Source: Tannerellaceae bacterium (GTDB lineage Bacteria > Bacteroidota > Bacteroidia > Bacteroidales > Tannerellaceae). From it: a DNA stretch of 34,927 nt. This document shows, in pieces, positions 16,801 through 24,605 of the stretch. The notes under the pieces are model-generated. The model saw nothing but the letters and a program-made list of their open reading frames with translations. It was not told where the DNA came from and did no database searches. Position 1 is the stretch's first letter, and every line of letters begins with the position of its first letter. The position numbers and the translations under genes were made by a program. The stretch covers positions 1 to 34,927 of the forward strand of contig JAISBL010000107.1 of the NCBI GenBank assembly GCA_031266215.1, written 5' to 3'.

Positions 16801-17387
16801 GAGACGGGGTGATTGATGGAAACGACAGGCAACTGGACAACTGGGCGCAGGGTAATCTGAACCCTCCCATGCAGTTCGGCTTCAACCTGAGCGCCTCTTA
16901 CAGGTCATTCGACCTCAATGCGCTTTTCCAGGGCGCCGCAGGTTATTCCATCAACTACAGTAACGGCGACATCTGGGGATATGGGCGTTACCCTACACTG
17001 CATGAGAAGTTCATGGACCGCTGGCATACGACCGGTACCACCGACGACCCGTACAACCCGGCTACAAGCTGGATACCGGGGTTTTACCCGGCATTGCGCA
17101 GTAACTTCAGTAATACGACAGACCAGCATAGTATTGACATCTGGATACCCAATGCCGCTTATCTGCGGCTGAAGAGCCTTGAGATAGGTTACACCATTCC
17201 GCGCGCCGTTCTCCGGAAGACCGGCATAGCCGGCTTAAGGGTATTCCTTAACGGCTTCAACCTGCTTACATTTTGCAGGAAGGAACTGAGGCAGGCCGAC
17301 CCCGAACGCGAAGAGCGCGACTGGAACGCCAATGCCGCCTATCCGTTGATGAAGACGTTCAACGTCGGGTTTAATATTAACTTTTAA
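13872..17387 (+). CDS. SusC/RagA-family TonB-dependent transporter with STN signalling domain
   Basis: 1171 residues. A long N-terminal leader with a signal segment (about 25-47) precedes an STN domain (about 50-125, LTLEKENTTIQEILSTIENE), then a carboxypeptidase-like domain (about 150-225, ISGTVTDEFGEPLIGVNVAVKG), the TonB-box and plug start (LDEVVVVGYGVQKK), the plug (IRGYGNPLVVIDGV, SAAIYGMNAANGVI) and a large beta-barrel ending NVGFNINF. Known role: outer-membrane uptake of glycan oligosaccharides together with SusD; the STN domain passes the signal to FecR. The SusD gene starts 6 bp after the stop. The substrate is unknown. Confidence 0.95.
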   Translation: MNYSQINGFFHAKRHPFLSKALFIMRCIFLFIILGTLQSLATVSYSQSALLTLEKENTTIQEILSTIENESEFYFTYNLNQINVNKKTSVRVANKDITEILNILFPEGDVKYIIHDRHVVLYKEVAARSGSAKDSDTPGVLGADQQARIISGTVTDEFGEPLIGVNVAVKGTTNGSVTDVNGNFTLQQVSEGSTLMISYVGHITQEILVGSQSFYLIVLREDTQSLDEVVVVGYGVQKKQTLSGSVTSIGAEDISSTKTENVISNIQGKMPGLLIRQRTGEPGVFDNLISIRGYGNPLVVIDGVTRPMEDGASELAQLNTDDIENISILKDASAAIYGMNAANGVIIVTTKKGQDGKARVSYSNLFGMKGATGMEMTVDAYTYRLMANEMQRNIGATPTYSDEILEKYRNNEPGYNDHNWLKMFLNDWAFQQQHNISVRGGTDKVKYFNSFAYAEDNGLLKGGNQKYNRFNFRSNTTAEIAKGLQLNVNVSGRLDNSEAPRDEFQWLYKILMINDRGKNWHTIDNENHLTSIEPERKNAYALADPDIDGYRRYKNFNYSANLEMTYKVPFVDGLTLGVLGAYDGYERNESKLHKMYDLYDYYTDEYVVTNGAGTYSNTIRLFQKVHARGQVNYTRSLGNHNFNVMGVAELTATRMDELQGMRRYAEFYTHDIINQGTATTASNSGFRRYGRLAAYLGRINYDYAGKYLLEGVVRYDGSYRYAPSKRWAFFPSVSAGWRLSEESFIKDNLAFISNLKLRVSYGKSGYDAGNEFEYVAGYTAQSNSNSNYMTDRSYVFEDGQATTGMVPPGVVNDNLSWVTSATSNIGVDLDLWHGKLGFVLDLFQRENTGLLASRIQSVPNTFGSTFPQENINSTVNRGFEISVTHRGQVGKDFNYSVSANFTYARTKELHYERAPHTSSWDRWVNGREDRYTGRMWLYEYEGQYTSLEEYETAPLLGGTQGNSKMLPGSYKITDLNGDGVIDGNDRQLDNWAQGNLNPPMQFGFNLSASYRSFDLNALFQGAAGYSINYSNGDIWGYGRYPTLHEKFMDRWHTTGTTDDPYNPATSWIPGFYPALRSNFSNTTDQHSIDIWIPNAAYLRLKSLEIGYTIPRAVLRKTGIAGLRVFLNGFNLLTFCRKELRQADPEREERDWNANAAYPLMKTFNVGFNINF

Positions 17388-17393
17388 AGAGAC

Positions 17394-19349
17394 ATGAACA
17401 TGAAGAAGTATATAATATCGATATTAACCTGCGGCCTGCTGTCTGCTTTTTCCGGGTGTAATAAGTTCCTTGAACTGGAGTCTCTCGAGAAGGTAGGCCC
17501 CGACCAGTTGCTGGGCACTGACGGCGGACTGAAAACATTGCTGGCGAGTATGTACAATGCAATGCCGGTCGAAGACTTCGCCTACCGCCCCAATCAGGGG
17601 TTCAACCTGCACTCGTCTATGGGTGTCGACCGTATGATAATGTCTTCGTTCTACACCGATGAGAGTTCGCGCAGCGACGGCGACCAGGGCATCGGGCCCT
17701 GGGACTTTGACTACTGGCCATACGACCATATACGCGAAGTCAACAAGTTCCTTGAGAACATCGAGTCGGCCAGGAACGCCGCCACTATCACCGAAGCAGA
17801 GTATAATCACCTTAAGAGCGAGACCCATTTCATACGCGCTTATATCTATTTCGGCATGGCCAAACGCTTCGGCGGCGTGCCGCTGATCGACCGTGTGCTC
17901 GACGGCGACTACCTGCCGGGTACAGACAACGAAGCGCTGTATATCCCCCGCAGCACTGAGAAGCAAACCTGGGAGTTTATCCTTAAAGAATGCGACCTGG
18001 CTATTGCCGGCCTTCCCGAAACCCCCGACGGCTACCGCGCATCCAAATGGGCGGCTTACGGACTCAAGTCACGCGTCGCCCTCCATGCCGCTTCGCTGGC
18101 ACGGTACTGGAACCGCGCCCCGCTTGCCGGTGATGCCGTAAACCAGAAGCTGGTAGGGATGGAGCCGTCTGATGCAGCATTCTTTTACAACGAGTGCCTG
18201 AGCGCATCGAGGGCCATTATCGACAATTCGGGCAAATCACTCTATATGCCCAATCCGGCAGGCAGGGAAGAGGCGGCGAAGAACTTTCAGGACCTGTTCC
18301 TCAGCAGGCATGATGAGATCATCTTCAGCAAAGCCTATCTTGACGGACTTGTGGTCAATTACCAGGGGCACAGCTACGACGTCTACTACAGTCCGTCGCA
18401 GGGCAATCCGGGGTTCAATAAGTTCGGGCGGTTCAATCCCACGCTTGACATTGTAGACCTTTTCGAAGATTATACTGACGACGGAACAGGCAGGAGCGCC
18501 CGCATCGTCACACGTACGGACGGGCGGGAAGAGATTACCGTCGCCGACCCCCGCGACCTTGACCTCTCCATCCCGTTCGTTAAGTACGACGATCCTTACG
18601 AGCCGTTCAAAGACAAAGACGCCCGGATGCTGGCAAGCGTTATCGTACCCGGCGCACAGTTTAAGAACAACACGATAGTTATACAGGGAGGGATGATCAG
18701 GACAGACGGCACGCCGCTGGTATATGCCGACGGCAGCGACGTGGGTAAAGACGGCGTGCGCTACTATGCCTTCGGCGCCGAGGGTACGGCCGGATTCTCC
18801 GGGTTCTTCGGCATGGGGCGTAAAGACGACGCCAACTTCACGTCTACCGGCTTCAGCGTAAGGAAATACCTCCAGGAGGGCAAAACGCTCGTAGGACGCG
18901 AGAACTCTTCCACCACCAGTTGGATAGATATGCGCCTGGCCGAAGTTTACCTCAACTATGCCGAAGCAGCCGCAGAGAGCGGCAGCGGAGACATGGCCCT
19001 GGCCGCCGGCCTCATCAACGCCCTGCGCCACCGCGCCGGGCATAAGGATGACATCCCGGCGACGCTGGAGAACATACTGAAAGAAAGGCAGGTCGAACTG
19101 GCCTTCGAGGGTTTCAGGTACTGGGATCTGGTGCGCCGCCGCGAATATCATACCATCTTCAGCAGCGGACGACGCAAAGCCCTTGTGCCGCTTCTCGACC
19201 TGCGCGGGGAGCAGCCTAAGTACATCTTTGTGCGTTCCAATTTCTACTACGACGAATATGCCGGCGGGCGTACCTTCCAGCCATACCGTTACTATAAGTC
19301 GATCCCCGGCAGGAATACAAACAATCTGGTGCAGAACCCGCAGTATTAA
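17394..19349 (+). CDS. SusD/RagB-family outer-membrane substrate-binding lipoprotein
   Basis: 651 residues with a lipoprotein signal ending in FSGC (Cys22), then NKFLELESLEKVGPDQL, and TPR-rich helices such as NHLKSETHFIRAYIYFGMAKRFGGVPLID typical of SusD. The C-terminus VELAFEGFRYWDLVRRRE is the RagB/SusD family signature. It forms the lid over the SusC transporter and binds the glycan at the cell surface. It is placed immediately after susC and 19 bp before the DUF3823 lipoprotein. An alternative ATG at 17400 shortens it by two residues. Confidence 0.95.
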   Translation: MNMKKYIISILTCGLLSAFSGCNKFLELESLEKVGPDQLLGTDGGLKTLLASMYNAMPVEDFAYRPNQGFNLHSSMGVDRMIMSSFYTDESSRSDGDQGIGPWDFDYWPYDHIREVNKFLENIESARNAATITEAEYNHLKSETHFIRAYIYFGMAKRFGGVPLIDRVLDGDYLPGTDNEALYIPRSTEKQTWEFILKECDLAIAGLPETPDGYRASKWAAYGLKSRVALHAASLARYWNRAPLAGDAVNQKLVGMEPSDAAFFYNECLSASRAIIDNSGKSLYMPNPAGREEAAKNFQDLFLSRHDEIIFSKAYLDGLVVNYQGHSYDVYYSPSQGNPGFNKFGRFNPTLDIVDLFEDYTDDGTGRSARIVTRTDGREEITVADPRDLDLSIPFVKYDDPYEPFKDKDARMLASVIVPGAQFKNNTIVIQGGMIRTDGTPLVYADGSDVGKDGVRYYAFGAEGTAGFSGFFGMGRKDDANFTSTGFSVRKYLQEGKTLVGRENSSTTSWIDMRLAEVYLNYAEAAAESGSGDMALAAGLINALRHRAGHKDDIPATLENILKERQVELAFEGFRYWDLVRRREYHTIFSSGRRKALVPLLDLRGEQPKYIFVRSNFYYDEYAGGRTFQPYRYYKSIPGRNTNNLVQNPQY

Positions 19350-19368
19350 TCTTAAAAATATCTGTCAT

Positions 19369-20103
19369 ATGAAGAGAATAACCTATATACGATTACTCCT
19401 GGCCTCCTGCCTCCTTCTCACGTCCCTGTCCTGTGAGATAGACAACTACGACGGGCCCGACGCTTCTTTCTCAGGCTCGGTAAGGGACGCTGCGACAGGC
19501 GAACTGGTAGGGACCGACATACAGAACGGCTCCGTTATCCGCGCCATCGAGCTGGGATGGGAAACGCCTACCGCGCAGAACTGGGTCATAAAGCAGAACG
19601 GCGAGTTCCGCAACGACATGGTCTTTGCCGCCCATTATGACTTTGAGTTTATCAATGCCAACTTCTATCCTTTCACGGTGAAAGACTTCGAGATCAGGAA
19701 AGGCAGTAACACCCACGACTTTGAAGTGACCCCCTATATCCGTATCCGCAACGCAGCCATCACCCGCGATGAGGGGGCCGGGCGCATTGTCGCCACCTTC
19801 AGCCTGGAGGTCGGGAAGCCTGAGGTGAAGCTTGCCGCCCTGCGTCTGTACGCCTTTACGGACATGTATGTGGGCGAGCAGGTGAAGTTCGCCACACGCG
19901 GGGCGGACTTCAGTCAGACTTTCAGTCCGGCCGCCGACATAGACGCCTCAGCCACCTACACCCTGAGCATCGACCTGGCCGAGAATGCAGAGTCCTTCAG
20001 GTACAGCCGCAACTACTACTTCCGTATCGGTGCACTGGCGAGCGTACAGGGCGTTGGGACAGTGCGGCACAACTACTCTCCGACGGTCATCATCCCGATG
20101 TGA
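19369..20103 (+). CDS. DUF3823-domain surface lipoprotein of the glycan locus
   Basis: 244 residues from the ATG at 19369. A longer frame upstream overlaps the SusD gene and lacks a signal, so this start is preferred. The signal ends in LTSLSC (Cys22). The mature start EIDNYDGPDASFSGSVRDAATGELVGTDIQNG is the N-terminal part of DUF3823, a beta-sandwich protein encoded beside SusCD pairs and probably a glycan-binding surface protein. The C-terminal half RNYYFRIGALASVQGVGTVRHNYSP is a second fibronectin-like sheet. It is probably the last gene of the susCD unit. Confidence 0.88.
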   Translation: MKRITYIRLLLASCLLLTSLSCEIDNYDGPDASFSGSVRDAATGELVGTDIQNGSVIRAIELGWETPTAQNWVIKQNGEFRNDMVFAAHYDFEFINANFYPFTVKDFEIRKGSNTHDFEVTPYIRIRNAAITRDEGAGRIVATFSLEVGKPEVKLAALRLYAFTDMYVGEQVKFATRGADFSQTFSPAADIDASATYTLSIDLAENAESFRYSRNYYFRIGALASVQGVGTVRHNYSPTVIIPM

Positions 20104-20112
20104 CGGCTTAGT

Positions 20113-20152
20113 GCGAACTGCATTGGCCCACACGCACGGGCCAATGCATCGC
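20113..20152 (+). terminator. Terminator-like hairpin after the SusCD unit
   Basis: TGCATTGGCCC (20119-20129) and GGGCCAATGCA (20138-20148) form a perfect 11-bp stem with an 8-nt loop, extended by GCGA/TCGC past a 2-nt bulge. No U-run follows. It marks the end of the susC-susD-DUF3823 unit before array 3. Confidence 0.6.
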
Positions 20153-20264
20153 AGAGGCATGCGCTGATAACCTGAGTTTATGAGAAAACCAACCGCTCCC
20201 TCTCGTTGTCACTACCGATGACGACGATAGGGAGCAGTCAGGCAGGGTATTTCGCTGACACTTA

Positions 20265-20413
20265 AGAAGATACTTCACTAACGCTTAATAAGGCGCTTCA
20301 TCAGCATTTTTGAAGGACCTTCATAGCCCTTATGAAGGACCTTCATAGCCCCTTATGAAGATGCTTCATAGCCCTTATGAAGGTGCTTCATAAGCCCCTG
20401 TGAAGGTGCTTCT
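20265..20413. repeat. Array 3: seven dyads every 22-23 bp
   Basis: Seven 13-bp dyads start at 20265, 20288, 20311, 20333, 20356, 20378 and 20401 (spacings 23, 23, 22, 23, 22, 23). The best are TGAAGG-A-CCTTCA; outer ones keep GAAG...CTTC. The linker is AGCCC-type with TTA. Unlike arrays 1, 2 and 4 the period is not a multiple of three, so it cannot be a heptad coding repeat. It lies between the DUF3823 and beta-helix genes. Confidence 0.9.
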
Positions 20414-20630
20414 AAAACGCCGGGTAAAAACCGGAGTCCGGGATATGAGGGCGCCTCTGTAAAACGCGCCCGTGACGCCGCTCGTGTGAGGGTTTCTCTT
20501 ATGTCGAACTCAGGCTGATGTTATAACAGAGGTCTGCGCTGATATTATCGCAGGCATATGAGAAAAAGCGTAATTTCGCCCTGCGGCAAATTATCATGAG
20601 ATTTAATAACCAACTAAAAACATACGTATT
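20414..20630 (+). other. Leader of the beta-helix gene
   Basis: No gene is seen. TAATTTCG (20571-20578) is one base from a TAnnTTTG -7 box and lies 52 bp before the ATG, so it is a weak promoter candidate. Confidence 0.3.
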
Positions 20631-23600
20631 ATGAATAATCTGTTGAGATCACTTCTGACCCTCCTCCTGTGCTCTGCCCCGCTCGCGCAGAGCATGGCGG
20701 TTCAACTGGAATCAGTCTACACGCAAAGGCCGGAAGACCGCGAAGCCTTCTGCTTCACGGCCCGTGGAGACGGCAGGACCGACGTATCCGACGCCCTTCA
20801 GGACGCCATCAATCAGGTGAAGCGCGAGAGGAACTTCGGCATCCTCTTTATCCCCGAAGGGAAGTACCTGATAAGTAAAACCATCTACATCCCCGGCGCC
20901 ATCCGCCTGATAGGCTACGGGGCGAAGCGGCCGGAGTTCATCCTCACACGCAACTCGCCGGGCTATCAGGAAGAAGTGGCGGATGACAAGGGGCGGGCCT
21001 CATATATGTTCTGGTTTACCGGGGGAATTGTAGAACCCGGAGGCCCCGTGAGGGATGCCAACGCCGGGACGTTCTACAGCGCCATGTCAAACATCAATCT
21101 GAGGATAGAAGACGGTAACCCGCATGCCGTGGCCCTTCGCACGCATTACGCCCAGCACAGTTTCGTGAGCCACGTCGCCGTCTATGCAGGTAAGGGGAAG
21201 GCCGGACTGTTCGACGTGGGCAACGAGATGGAGAACGTCGCTTTCTTCGGCGGCGACTATGGCATTTACTCCACCAAAGCCTCGCCCGGATGGCCCGTGA
21301 TGATGGTCGATTCTTATTTCGAAGGCCAGCGCCTGGCTGCCGTCCGCTGTCAGGAGACAGGTCTGGCGATGGTTAACATGCAGGTGAAGAATGTCCCTTC
21401 GGTCTTCGACATAGACCCCGAACATGCCGAGCGTCTCTATATCGAGAACAGCAGCTTCGAGAACGTCAGCGGCCCCGCCTTCATCATCAGTAATGCCGAC
21501 AACAGCAACAACCAGATAACCCTCCGCAACGTGTACTGCCGCAACGTGCCGCTGCTGGCCCGGTATCGCAGGAGCGGAGAAGAGACGGCCGTCGGCCACA
21601 GGATGTATCATATACGCGACTTCGCCCACGGTCTTCAGATCGACAACCTCGCCGCCCGCGCCGTATACCGTACTGTTACCGACATTGTCCCCATCGCGAA
21701 GATGCCCCCGGCGCTGCCTCGCGACATTCCCCCGCTGCCCGGTATGGAGACGTGGGTCAACCTTCGCGACCTGGGAGCGGCAGGGGACGACGTGGCCGAC
21801 GATACCAGAGCGATACAGGATGCGATCGACAGGTACGATAATATCTACGTCCCGCAGGGCTGGTACCGTATCACCGAGACCCTGAGGATGAAGCCCGGGA
21901 CCCACCTGATCGGTCTGCACCCTTTCGCCACCCAGTTCCGCCTTGCCGAGAGCACGCCGGCCTTCAGCGGCTTCGGTGCGCCGAAGGCAATGCTTGAATC
22001 CTCCATCGGCGGCGAAAATATATTTAACGGCATCGGCATCAACACCGGCGCCTACAACTACCGTGCGGTAGGCGTCAAATGGATGGCCAGTGCCGGTTCG
22101 TACCTCAACGACGTGAAGTTTGTAGGCGGCCACGGCGGAATGTCAAAGCCCGGCCCGTCCGCACCGCAGGCCTACCGTCAGCCGGCCGCCGCCCGTATCA
22201 GTTCGCCCTATAACCCGGTAGCCGCTCAGGGTATGGATATGGCATGGGATAACCAGTACTGGAGCTTCTGGATAACCAACGGCGGCGGAGGGACCATCAA
22301 AGACGTATGGAGCGCTTCCACCTATGCCGCCTCCGGGCTGTACATTAATAACACCTCCACGCCGGGGCGCATATACGCCATGTCGCTCGAACACCACGTG
22401 CGCAACGAGGCCCGGCTTAAGAACGTATCCAACTGGAAGATATACGCCTTCCAGTTCGAAGAAGAAAGCCGCGAGAGCCGGGACTGCCAGCCGCTGGAGA
22501 TGGAGGATTGCTCAGACGTTATGGTAGCCAACCTGTACATGTTCCAGGTAATACGGGTAAACACCCCGTACCCCCACTCAATCAGGACATGGAACTGCCG
22601 CAACCTTGAGTTTATCAACGTCCACAACTACGCCCAGACGCTTTACCCGGCCGTTAACCCCCTGTATGATATAAACCGTGATATTGACATACGCCCGTGG
22701 GACTTCCAGCGGCTGCTAATCACCGGGCAGGAGCCGCGCCGCCAGCCGGTCGTCAACGCCGCAGGCAGGATGGAACGACTGGCGACCGGCTTCGAATACG
22801 CACAGGGCATTACGGGCGACAGCAAAGGGAACATCTACTTCTGCGAAAGCCGTATGCGCCGCATCTACAAATGGTCGGCTGATAGCAACACGCTCTCACT
22901 GGTAGCCGATTTCCCCTGGAAGCCCTCAACGCTGGCGGTTGACTCTGAGGATAACCTTCTGGTATCATTCCGCTACGACCCCCAGCCGGGGTATATGATC
23001 GACGGCAGGCAGGAAGCCTTCGCCCCGCTGCCCGACGGCTCAGGTACGTCCTATGCCGGTTACGGCAATGACACCTCGCCGATGCTCTTCTACTCCATCG
23101 ACCCTGATAATCCCGAAGAGACGATCAGGCCGCTGCAACTGGCTCCTATGGGGACGGTCGCCGGCGTACACAAGGCATTGTACCCCTCCAACCGTCGCAG
23201 AGACCGCCACGACTTCAACACCGCGGCCCTCTACGTACCACAGAAATGCTTTATAGCGCCTGACGGTAAGACCATCATCCCGCAACACTTCGACCTCGCC
23301 CGTTGCGCCGCACTTCAGGAAGCCTGGCCCGGAAGGCCCGTCTACGCTTCCGACGAATACCGCAAGCGCACCGTACGGATGGACGTCGCTCAGGACGGTA
23401 AGCTCTCCAACCTCCGCTACTTTGTCGAATGGAGCGAATACAATGCCGCCGTAGACGATGAGGGCAACGTCTACATCGCCGACGGTCAGATATACGTTTT
23501 CGACAAAGACGGCAACGAGAAAGGAATGATTGAAGTCCCTGAACGCCCCACCACCATCAGGTTTGGCGGAGCGGACGGTAAGACCCTTTTCATCACCACC

Positions 23601-23633
23601 CGCCGGTCTCTCTACAGCGTCCGCATCGCCTGA
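20631..23633 (+). CDS. Secreted double beta-helix (pectate-lyase-3 type) protein with C-terminal propeller
   Basis: 1000 residues with a signal peptide (MNNLLRSLLTLLLCSAPLAQ...). Two pectate-lyase-3 type modules start with AFCFTARGDGRTDVSDALQDAI (about 40) and VNLRDLGAAGDDVADDTRAI (about 372), each followed by a right-handed beta-helix with runs such as NSNNQITLRNVYCRN. From about 720 a propeller-like part begins: GITGDSKGNIYFCESRMRRIY, LAVDSEDNLLVSF, AAVDDEGNVYIADGQIYVFD. The tandem helix pair recalls GH55-type or GH28-related enzymes. I could not identify catalytic residues with certainty, so lyase or hydrolase activity is inferred. It is encoded just downstream of the SusCD unit, presumably acting on the same glycan. 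Confidence 0.82.
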   Translation: MNNLLRSLLTLLLCSAPLAQSMAVQLESVYTQRPEDREAFCFTARGDGRTDVSDALQDAINQVKRERNFGILFIPEGKYLISKTIYIPGAIRLIGYGAKRPEFILTRNSPGYQEEVADDKGRASYMFWFTGGIVEPGGPVRDANAGTFYSAMSNINLRIEDGNPHAVALRTHYAQHSFVSHVAVYAGKGKAGLFDVGNEMENVAFFGGDYGIYSTKASPGWPVMMVDSYFEGQRLAAVRCQETGLAMVNMQVKNVPSVFDIDPEHAERLYIENSSFENVSGPAFIISNADNSNNQITLRNVYCRNVPLLARYRRSGEETAVGHRMYHIRDFAHGLQIDNLAARAVYRTVTDIVPIAKMPPALPRDIPPLPGMETWVNLRDLGAAGDDVADDTRAIQDAIDRYDNIYVPQGWYRITETLRMKPGTHLIGLHPFATQFRLAESTPAFSGFGAPKAMLESSIGGENIFNGIGINTGAYNYRAVGVKWMASAGSYLNDVKFVGGHGGMSKPGPSAPQAYRQPAAARISSPYNPVAAQGMDMAWDNQYWSFWITNGGGGTIKDVWSASTYAASGLYINNTSTPGRIYAMSLEHHVRNEARLKNVSNWKIYAFQFEEESRESRDCQPLEMEDCSDVMVANLYMFQVIRVNTPYPHSIRTWNCRNLEFINVHNYAQTLYPAVNPLYDINRDIDIRPWDFQRLLITGQEPRRQPVVNAAGRMERLATGFEYAQGITGDSKGNIYFCESRMRRIYKWSADSNTLSLVADFPWKPSTLAVDSEDNLLVSFRYDPQPGYMIDGRQEAFAPLPDGSGTSYAGYGNDTSPMLFYSIDPDNPEETIRPLQLAPMGTVAGVHKALYPSNRRRDRHDFNTAALYVPQKCFIAPDGKTIIPQHFDLARCAALQEAWPGRPVYASDEYRKRTVRMDVAQDGKLSNLRYFVEWSEYNAAVDDEGNVYIADGQIYVFDKDGNEKGMIEVPERPTTIRFGGADGKTLFITTRRSLYSVRIA

Positions 23634-23643
23634 CCCTCCAATA

Positions 23644-23680
23644 CATAATTGTCTCCTCTGCATCAGGGGAGACAATTATG
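23644..23680. terminator. Hairpin between convergent genes
   Basis: CATAATTGTCTCC (23644-23656) and GGAGACAATTATG (23668-23680) are perfect inverted copies, placed where the plus-strand beta-helix gene meets the minus-strand Fic gene. It can serve as a two-way terminator, although there is no long U-run. Confidence 0.65.
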
Positions 23681-23709
23681 CGCCGGGGGGATGATGAAAG
23701 GGCAGGGGG

Positions 23710-24525
23710 TTAAAAGAGCGCTGTGAAGTTATCGCTTTCGTTCCGGCGTCGCGTGTGGTTGCTGATTTCTTCCCGCAGCGTCTTTAAGTGCTGCCGGGCC
23801 ATAAAGGTCCTGAATGGGGCGTTGGAGTTTCTTCCCCTGCTTTCTTCCAAAGCTTTTATATACCCGCCCTTGTCTTCCTTGCGTATCCGGGTGGGCGTTA
23901 ATTCATGATAGAATTGTATGTAATTCATCAATAGCCGGCTTGTACGACCGTTGCCGTCTAACCACGGATGTATGGTTACCAGATTGAAGTGGGCGTCAAA
24001 TGAAAGGTTGTATTTATCTCTGAGGCTCTCTGCATCCATCCTTTTATCGAGTTCTTCGCACAGCCTGTTAACATTACCGGGAACTTTCTTATAGTCCATA
24101 TAAGACTTACCGCCTATACCTGCGCTTACCCCGCATAAACGATATTCTCCCCTGCCTGAGTCAAACGTCCCGGCTGGCATATTGTTGATGCCGCCGGTGT
24201 TTTTCATTACCAGAGCATTCAGGTCTTTCAGCAGGGCGGGGGTAATAGTGGTTTTCCTGTGCGCTTCTGCTACCGCATATTCGTAAGCCGCCCTGAGGTC
24301 TATATTCATAAGGTATTCTACGATATTCCCTTTCCCGGTTATTCCCTCGTCGAACAGGAGGCTTGCGTCTTGTTCCGAAAGCGTAGAACCTTCCAGGGCT
24401 GTCGAGTGGGCGATGATGGAATAGAGATAGAACTTATCATAGTCTTTCATCTCACTCAGCGCCAGATCGCAGTACCGCTTCTGCTCCTGCTCGATGGAGA
24501 GCCATATGTCAGCTTCATTTGTCAT
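23710..24525 (-). CDS. Fic-family protein with an N-terminal inhibitory motif
   Basis: 271 residues from the ATG at 24525; a 43-residue upstream extension overlaps the ilvC terminator and is discarded. The Fic core HPWLDGNGR (186-194) has the catalytic His186 and the phosphate-binding DGNGR. S41-T-A-L-E45-G46 fits the [ST]xxxE[GN] inhibitory helix, which is placed before the Fic core as in class II Fic proteins. Known activity: transfer of AMP (or another nucleotide) from NTP to a target hydroxyl, held off by the inhibitory Glu. Target and role are unknown; no antitoxin gene is adjacent, consistent with a self-inhibited protein. Confidence 0.9.
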   Translation of the reverse strand: MTNEADIWLSIEQEQKRYCDLALSEMKDYDKFYLYSIIAHSTALEGSTLSEQDASLLFDEGITGKGNIVEYLMNIDLRAAYEYAVAEAHRKTTITPALLKDLNALVMKNTGGINNMPAGTFDSGRGEYRLCGVSAGIGGKSYMDYKKVPGNVNRLCEELDKRMDAESLRDKYNLSFDAHFNLVTIHPWLDGNGRTSRLLMNYIQFYHELTPTRIRKEDKGGYIKALEESRGRNSNAPFRTFMARQHLKTLREEISNHTRRRNESDNFTALF

Positions 24526-24564
24526 TTTGATATCCGGACTTATAGTGCGAAGGTACTGAATATA

Positions 24565-24598
24565 GCGCCACAGGCCCGTTATGCCGGGACTGTGGCGC
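24565..24598 (-). terminator. Terminator-like hairpin after ilvC
   Basis: GCGCCACAG (24565-24573) and CTGTGGCGC (24590-24598) are perfect inverted copies; a second inner pairing CCCG/CGGG extends the stem. It lies 8 bp past the ilvC stop. A U-run is lacking. Confidence 0.6.
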
Positions 24599-24605
24599 GC
24601 AGGTA

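Noticed and set aside
19183-19368. Longer start for the DUF3823 lipoprotein
   Set aside because: The upstream part overlaps the SusD gene in another frame and precedes a clear lipoprotein signal starting at 19369.
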